Source: Aristolochia californica | Lineage: Eukaryota > Streptophyta > Magnoliopsida > Piperales > Aristolochiaceae | Reading direction: 5' to 3' | DNA length: 64,000 nucleotides | NCBI GenBank assembly: GCA_029961685.1 | Contig: JARWKL010000015.1 | Coordinates: 22,041,220 to 22,105,219 of the forward strand | In this document: piece after piece, positions 59,728 through 64,000 of the stretch | Layout: each line of letters begins with the position of its first letter | How positions within the stretch are numbered: position 1 is the stretch's first letter | Position numbers and translations under genes: made by a program | The notes under the pieces: generated by a model | What the model saw: only the letters and a program-made list of their open reading frames with translations | Database searches by the model: none | What the model was told of the DNA's origin: nothing

Positions 59728-61760
59728 AGGTATGGACCAGTGTTCCATCTCAGCAACGTCTAGGCCCACAACAAAAGGCTCCTCCCAATCTTTTCCAATC
59801 TATGCGTCCATTAGAAAACAGTTTGGAAGGAACACCATGGGCTACAGCAAAGAAAGATGATTGGAGTGTCAAGAAAGGTGGAAATGCGTCATCACAATTT
59901 GGTGCATGTTCTGTCAACTCACAGTTGTCGCCTTGTGGGGAAGAGCAACAAGCAGGTAAAGTTAGCACCTCTCATTCTGAGAGAGCTGACCTAACCCAAC
60001 AAACAGCTGGTGGACAGCAACTGTCAGAACTTACCGGTTCTCTCTCATCAGTTGTCCATTCGCATCAGCAGGAACCATCCCAAACAGTTCCCCCTCCCGT
60101 TACCTCCACTTCCAATATTGATATGGAAGCTTTTTGCCGTTCTCTACACCCCTCAAGTCTTCCACATCAAAATTACTGTTTACTGCACCAAATGCAACTG
60201 ATGAGGGAAGCAGAGGCTGATCCAAAATGGAAAGGTGTCAAAAGACTTAAAGTGACCGATTCTGGTCTTGATACTCAACAATCTATTGGTAAAACAGGTC
60301 AGCGTTTTATCTATGGATATGGGACAAGTGGTAGAGATGCTATGAACAATGATAGCTCGTCTGATTCTAAAATGCTCTGCTTTGCATCGGAGGTAAAGGA
60401 AGATAAAAGTGCTAATACTTCTTCTCGGCCTCCGGTTGGAGGCATTTCAATGCAAGACTATACTGGTCATCTCGGTGTAGCAGCTTTTCGAGGAACTGGA
60501 ATCCAGGCTCCTGTTAATCCACAGATGGCTCCTTCCTGGTTTAAGCAATATGGAAGCTATGAAAATGGGCAGATCCTTGGTATGTATGATGGGCTGGACA
60601 GTAGAAGGAGGAATGCTAAAATGGCTGCTCAACAAATTTTTTTTGGAGAGGCTCCGGAGAGCTTGCCTCCGACCTCATATTCTGTAGTAGCTGATCAAGC
60701 AAATGCTGGATGGACTGCAGTATCAGCAAGTGAGCATTTGCCTTCTTCCTTAGGTCCTCCAGTTGTTGACCATAGCTTGGCTATTGTGAGACCAAAAAAG
60801 CGCAAAAACTTCATATCAGAACTTCTGACATGGCACTAAGAAATAACAAACCGATCCCAGAGGCTTCAAACCACCAGGTGGTAATAAAGAATTGGCTTAA
60901 TTGCATAAAAACTTGTTGTAGAATCATTATTGCTATTCCCGTTCTCTGGAATCATTGGGTTTCTGGTTTTTTAGCATCTGATAGATAATTGGGTTAATCA
61001 CAGTCAAGGGAGTTATTTGTTAGACTTCTCCTTCCTGTGGGGTGGTGTTGTTGGAAGCTAGATGCTTGCTTTCCTATAAAGCAAGTTACTGTTGGGTTTC
61101 CAAGGATCTTTTGTGAGCAAGTGATTGACTGTTCTACTGTGGAATTGGTTTGTAAATTATATAACTCTTTGTTTTTGCAGTGAAGCAGAATTGGATTGGG
61201 CACAAGCTACGAATCGACGGGCTGAGAAGGTTGAAAGGATATTGATTTAATAGTGCAAGTACTGTTTTGTATGTTATGGACTCTGTAAGAGCTTCACTTC
61301 TTTTTTCCTATTGCTGTTGGAAGATGAAGTAGAAATGTTTGAAGAGGGACTATACATACCTCGTCCTAGGAGGAGGCTTATTTTGAACCCACAGCTGGTG
61401 CAGCAACTACTTCGCGCCTTACCAGCAGCAATGTTATCTGCAGATGCAACATCAGAATATGAGACTGTGACATTCTTTGCTGCTAGACTAGCCGTAGGAG
61501 ATGCATGCTGTATTGTATATTCCTGAGGAAGTGATTCTTGTTTAAATTCTAACCATGAGGGCACGTCAGTACTGCTCCTACCTGATTGCAATAGAAGCAT
61601 TATCATACACATTGATTTCCAGCTTTAACTTGAGTTTTTGGAAATGATGCAGGACATCTGAAAAGCAGAAGGAATCAGGAAGTCTAGGTGAAAGTTTTTT
61701 TGCAAATGTTGCTGAAGACTTCATCGGCAGAGCAAGGAAACTGGAAAGCGATTTGTTGAG

Positions 61761-63160
61761 GTGTGTGCTGAAAATCCTTCTTTTACTTTTGTTTGTCTGT
61801 AAGCATCTCCTAGTCTACACCTTTGATACTTTTACCATCTATTATCTAGCCTGAGACTGGGTGTACTTCAGGTTATTTCCTTCTATTCTGCTGGCCAGTG
61901 ATTGGCTGCTTTGGTGATGATGCTATGAAAAGCCGCCTCAAGCTGTTACATTTAATGGCTGGTTATAGTTTGTCTGCCCATGAAATTCTCTTTGATATTT
62001 TCTTTATCGATAACATTTAAGAGAACATTTTTTATGATTTTGCGCTTATAGTTGTTGGGGTTTCTAGTGTAAGTTCGATGTGCTGTGACTTTTATCGTTA
62101 TGTCCAAGGAAAAAGAATATTTATCCATAGATCTATAAATCATGAAGCTTATCATCAGTTGTTTATTATATTATGCCAACAGTCCAGTTACACTTTTTGG
62201 TAACAAAGATCTTCTTCTTGACTATCATGTTTTATAAAGCAAAATAAAGTATGAAGAAAATTACTAATCTGTACTAAAAGTGGTGATCTAAAAAGGGAGA
62301 AAATTAAAATCAATCAGGAATTAAGGGCGAGCAGAGCCATCCACAGGAGGTCTTGCATGTTAGCACCCTTCATAGGAAGGAAGTGGCCGTGCAGAGTGCA
62401 ATGTGGGGCACAGTAGTGATCTTCAGTCACTACATGAAGTTTTAATAGTTTTAAGAGAGTGATTCCTATTAAGAAAGTCAATCACTTGGGACAGGTGAAT
62501 TATTTTTTTCTTGAAGTTATAGTCATGTGTCAGCTAGCTTCTTTTCATTATCATAATCTTTTATGAGCCTCAATGAACTCTCAACTGCTAACTAAGACAT
62601 TCAGATTGTTTTCCATGGCCATCGTAATCAACTAAATGTAATTTGCCAAGTTATAAATTCTTATTTCTTTGGGTCTGACATTGTGAAAAGTGGTCGAACT
62701 GCCCTGTTGGTTTACCAAAATGTATTATGAAATTCATCTGCTAAACTCATTTCTTGGACTCAATTATTTTTAGTTTGGAAAATGAAGATAAGTGATTCCA
62801 AGGATATTTTGAACTGGTCAGACTTCCACTAGACAGACTCCATTTGGATTATGTTGGTAATAACGCAATTTTTCACCTATGATAGACTATGAAGGGAAAA
62901 GTGCTCTATTGATGTCAAATAAAAGTTACACTGAAAGTGAAGATCCTGATTTCTTAGGGAAATTGGTCTGTGTGAGTTTCCTTGTGGGTGCTTGTCGGAT
63001 GTGCTTCTTTGAATTCACTTGAGCAAGCAATATAAGCAATATATTTTTTGAATTCACTAGGGTCGTGCTAGTGTTCAGTGTGAGGTTTTGGTATTAAGTC
63101 TCACTGGAGGAAAGGGTGTAGCATACGTGTGTGGTCAACATTCAAAAACAAAAAAAATTA
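61761..63160 (+). repeat. copy of the first part of intron 7 at the end of the duplicated segment
   Basis: Aligns with 35900 to about 38130, but with one unit where the parent has two 817-bp units. Similarity stops in an A-rich stretch near 63150-63160, matching the A-run at 38128-38145 in the parent. The right duplication breakpoint is therefore in the A-rich sequence. Confidence 0.9.
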
Positions 63161-64000
63161 TGCCACCCCAAATCAGTTCTAATCTTTTAGAGAGTGTGTT
63201 GAGATCTTCCTTACCATCGTTGGTGGGGGAAACCGTAATTACTTCTTTTATTTCTAATATTTTTTTTCTAGATAAAGAAGTTGCGACCAATCTTTCTTCC
63301 ATTTCACTAGACTACATTGAAAAGTACCGTCATCCCTATCTTTTTCTTTATTCTTTTCTTCCTGTGAATTCTCTGAGTTTCGTTTTCTTAATTCTCCTGA
63401 CCAAGGATTTTTCTGCTCCCTCATTCCTTTTAGCTTTCGTCCATGGAGGTCTCCCCATTCCTTGTTTTTTTTTTTTTTTTTATAATATATTTTCTTATTG
63501 TCTCTCTCCTTTCGCTTTCTTTCGATTTTCTTCCCTTTCTTTGTTTACATCTTCTTTTTTCAGTCTAGTTCTTGTTTTTTTCTTCTCCAGTGCAAGATGG
63601 AGCTTGAGCGCTTTGTTTCTTTCTTCCCTCCCTTATTCTCTTCCTTGGTATAATGATGAAAAAAGGAGATGAAAGGGGAGGTCATCTTGTCCAAGTGATT
63701 GGCAATGGCCTAAGAGTTTTAATCGACCCGTAAATAATTAATAAAAAACTCAAGTAAAAGTTCTAAAATTTTAATTTATCAAAATATTTTATTAATGAAA
63801 ATTATATCGGCACTTTCTATTATACATACTAACACAAAAAAAAGTATTTTTCATTGTATTTTTTATTGCGAACACTAACACAGAAAAGTATACGTGCGCG
63901 CCGCCCCTACCAATTCTATTCTACTAATTTTCTTGTATGAAAATATTAGTTGGAAACTTAACCTAACAAAAGTTAAATTGTACTCTTTTTCACCTTTTAA
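63161..64000. other. unique sequence beyond the duplication
   Basis: T-rich (homopolymer at about 63464-63481). A 194-codon open frame (63088-63672) crosses the duplication edge and is rich in Phe, Ser and Leu from T-runs; it has no family similarity and I do not call it a gene. Confidence 0.5.

Larger units (their letters stand above)
50404..61760 (+). pseudogene. truncated copy of the large Gln/Ser-rich gene, exons 2-7, split by a Copia element
   Basis: Corresponds to 31055-35899 of the intact gene. Exon 2' is 50404-52010, exon 3' 52102-52215, exon 4' 52386-53017 plus 59733-60877 (split by Copia element 2), exon 5' 61181-61229, exon 6' from 61317, exon 7' 61653-61760. There is no promoter, exon 1, N-terminal half of exon 2, or exon 8. 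Damage: small deletions near 50763 and 50828 with stops; stops near 50987, 51058 and 51253; exon 2 donor GT changed to AT (52011-52012); TGA near 52200 in exon 3'; a ~150-bp deletion at about 52620; TAA at 60837-60839 in exon 4'; exon 6 acceptor AG changed to TG (61315-61316); TGA near 61524. Sequence identity to the parent is still high, so loss of function is recent. Not expected to make protein. Confidence 0.95.

Noticed and set aside
63088..63672. 194-codon open frame at the right end
   Set aside because: It starts in duplicated intron sequence, then runs through T-rich DNA giving Phe/Ser/Leu strings; no motif, splice context or family similarity.

Overview
The window is nuclear DNA of a flowering plant, almost certainly a eudicot. 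It is AT-rich, the genes have GT-AG introns, and it contains a plastid phosphate translocator, a plant-type 14-3-3 protein, a NAC factor, Ty1/Copia and Ty3/Gypsy elements and a piece of plastid DNA. I cannot name the species.

Layout. 1-1915: 3' end of a pentatricopeptide-repeat (PPR) gene (+). 4834-8910: complete 12-exon chloroplast triose-phosphate/phosphate translocator TPT (-), convergent with the PPR gene. 9-16.9 kb: gene-free, filled with decayed Gypsy and Copia remnants, LTR pieces and a 154-bp tandem repeat. 17003-22287: complete 7-exon 14-3-3 gene (+), 259 aa, with a GC-AG intron and a last coding exon of only six bases. 22.3-27.3 kb: intergenic, with a 147-bp tandem duplication and a relic LTR related to the one at 15.4 kb. 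27.36-39465: a large gene (+), 8 coding exons and 1883 aa, of the plant-specific 'dentin sialophosphoprotein-related' family, with a spliced leader carrying uORFs and an 817-bp tandem duplication in its last intron. 40606-42081: NAC transcription factor (+) with a duplicated C-terminal module. 42.3-43.5 kb: plastid-derived DNA (ndhB).

From 43.8 kb the window is dominated by recent insertions and duplication. 43782-49150 is a complete Copia element (203-bp LTRs, ATATC target-site duplication) with one premature stop. 49743-63160 is a rearranged partial copy of the large gene: an intron-7 fragment joined to the middle of exon 2, then exons 2-7 and intron 7, but no exon 1 or 8. The copy is broken by deletions, stops and two lost splice sites. 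A second, larger Copia element (53018-59727, 563-bp LTRs, AGGTA target-site duplication) sits in its exon 4. Its 1319-aa polyprotein frame is uninterrupted, but the first integrase catalytic Asp is replaced by Asn.

The host genes do not form a pathway; they are ordinary neighbours. I see no CRISPR, operon or bacterial system. The most interesting material is the duplication-pseudogene-nested-transposon structure, the odd Copia leader (displaced primer site, GC-rich minirepeats, four copies of a CCCCAAAGGG motif), and fine splicing details of the host genes.
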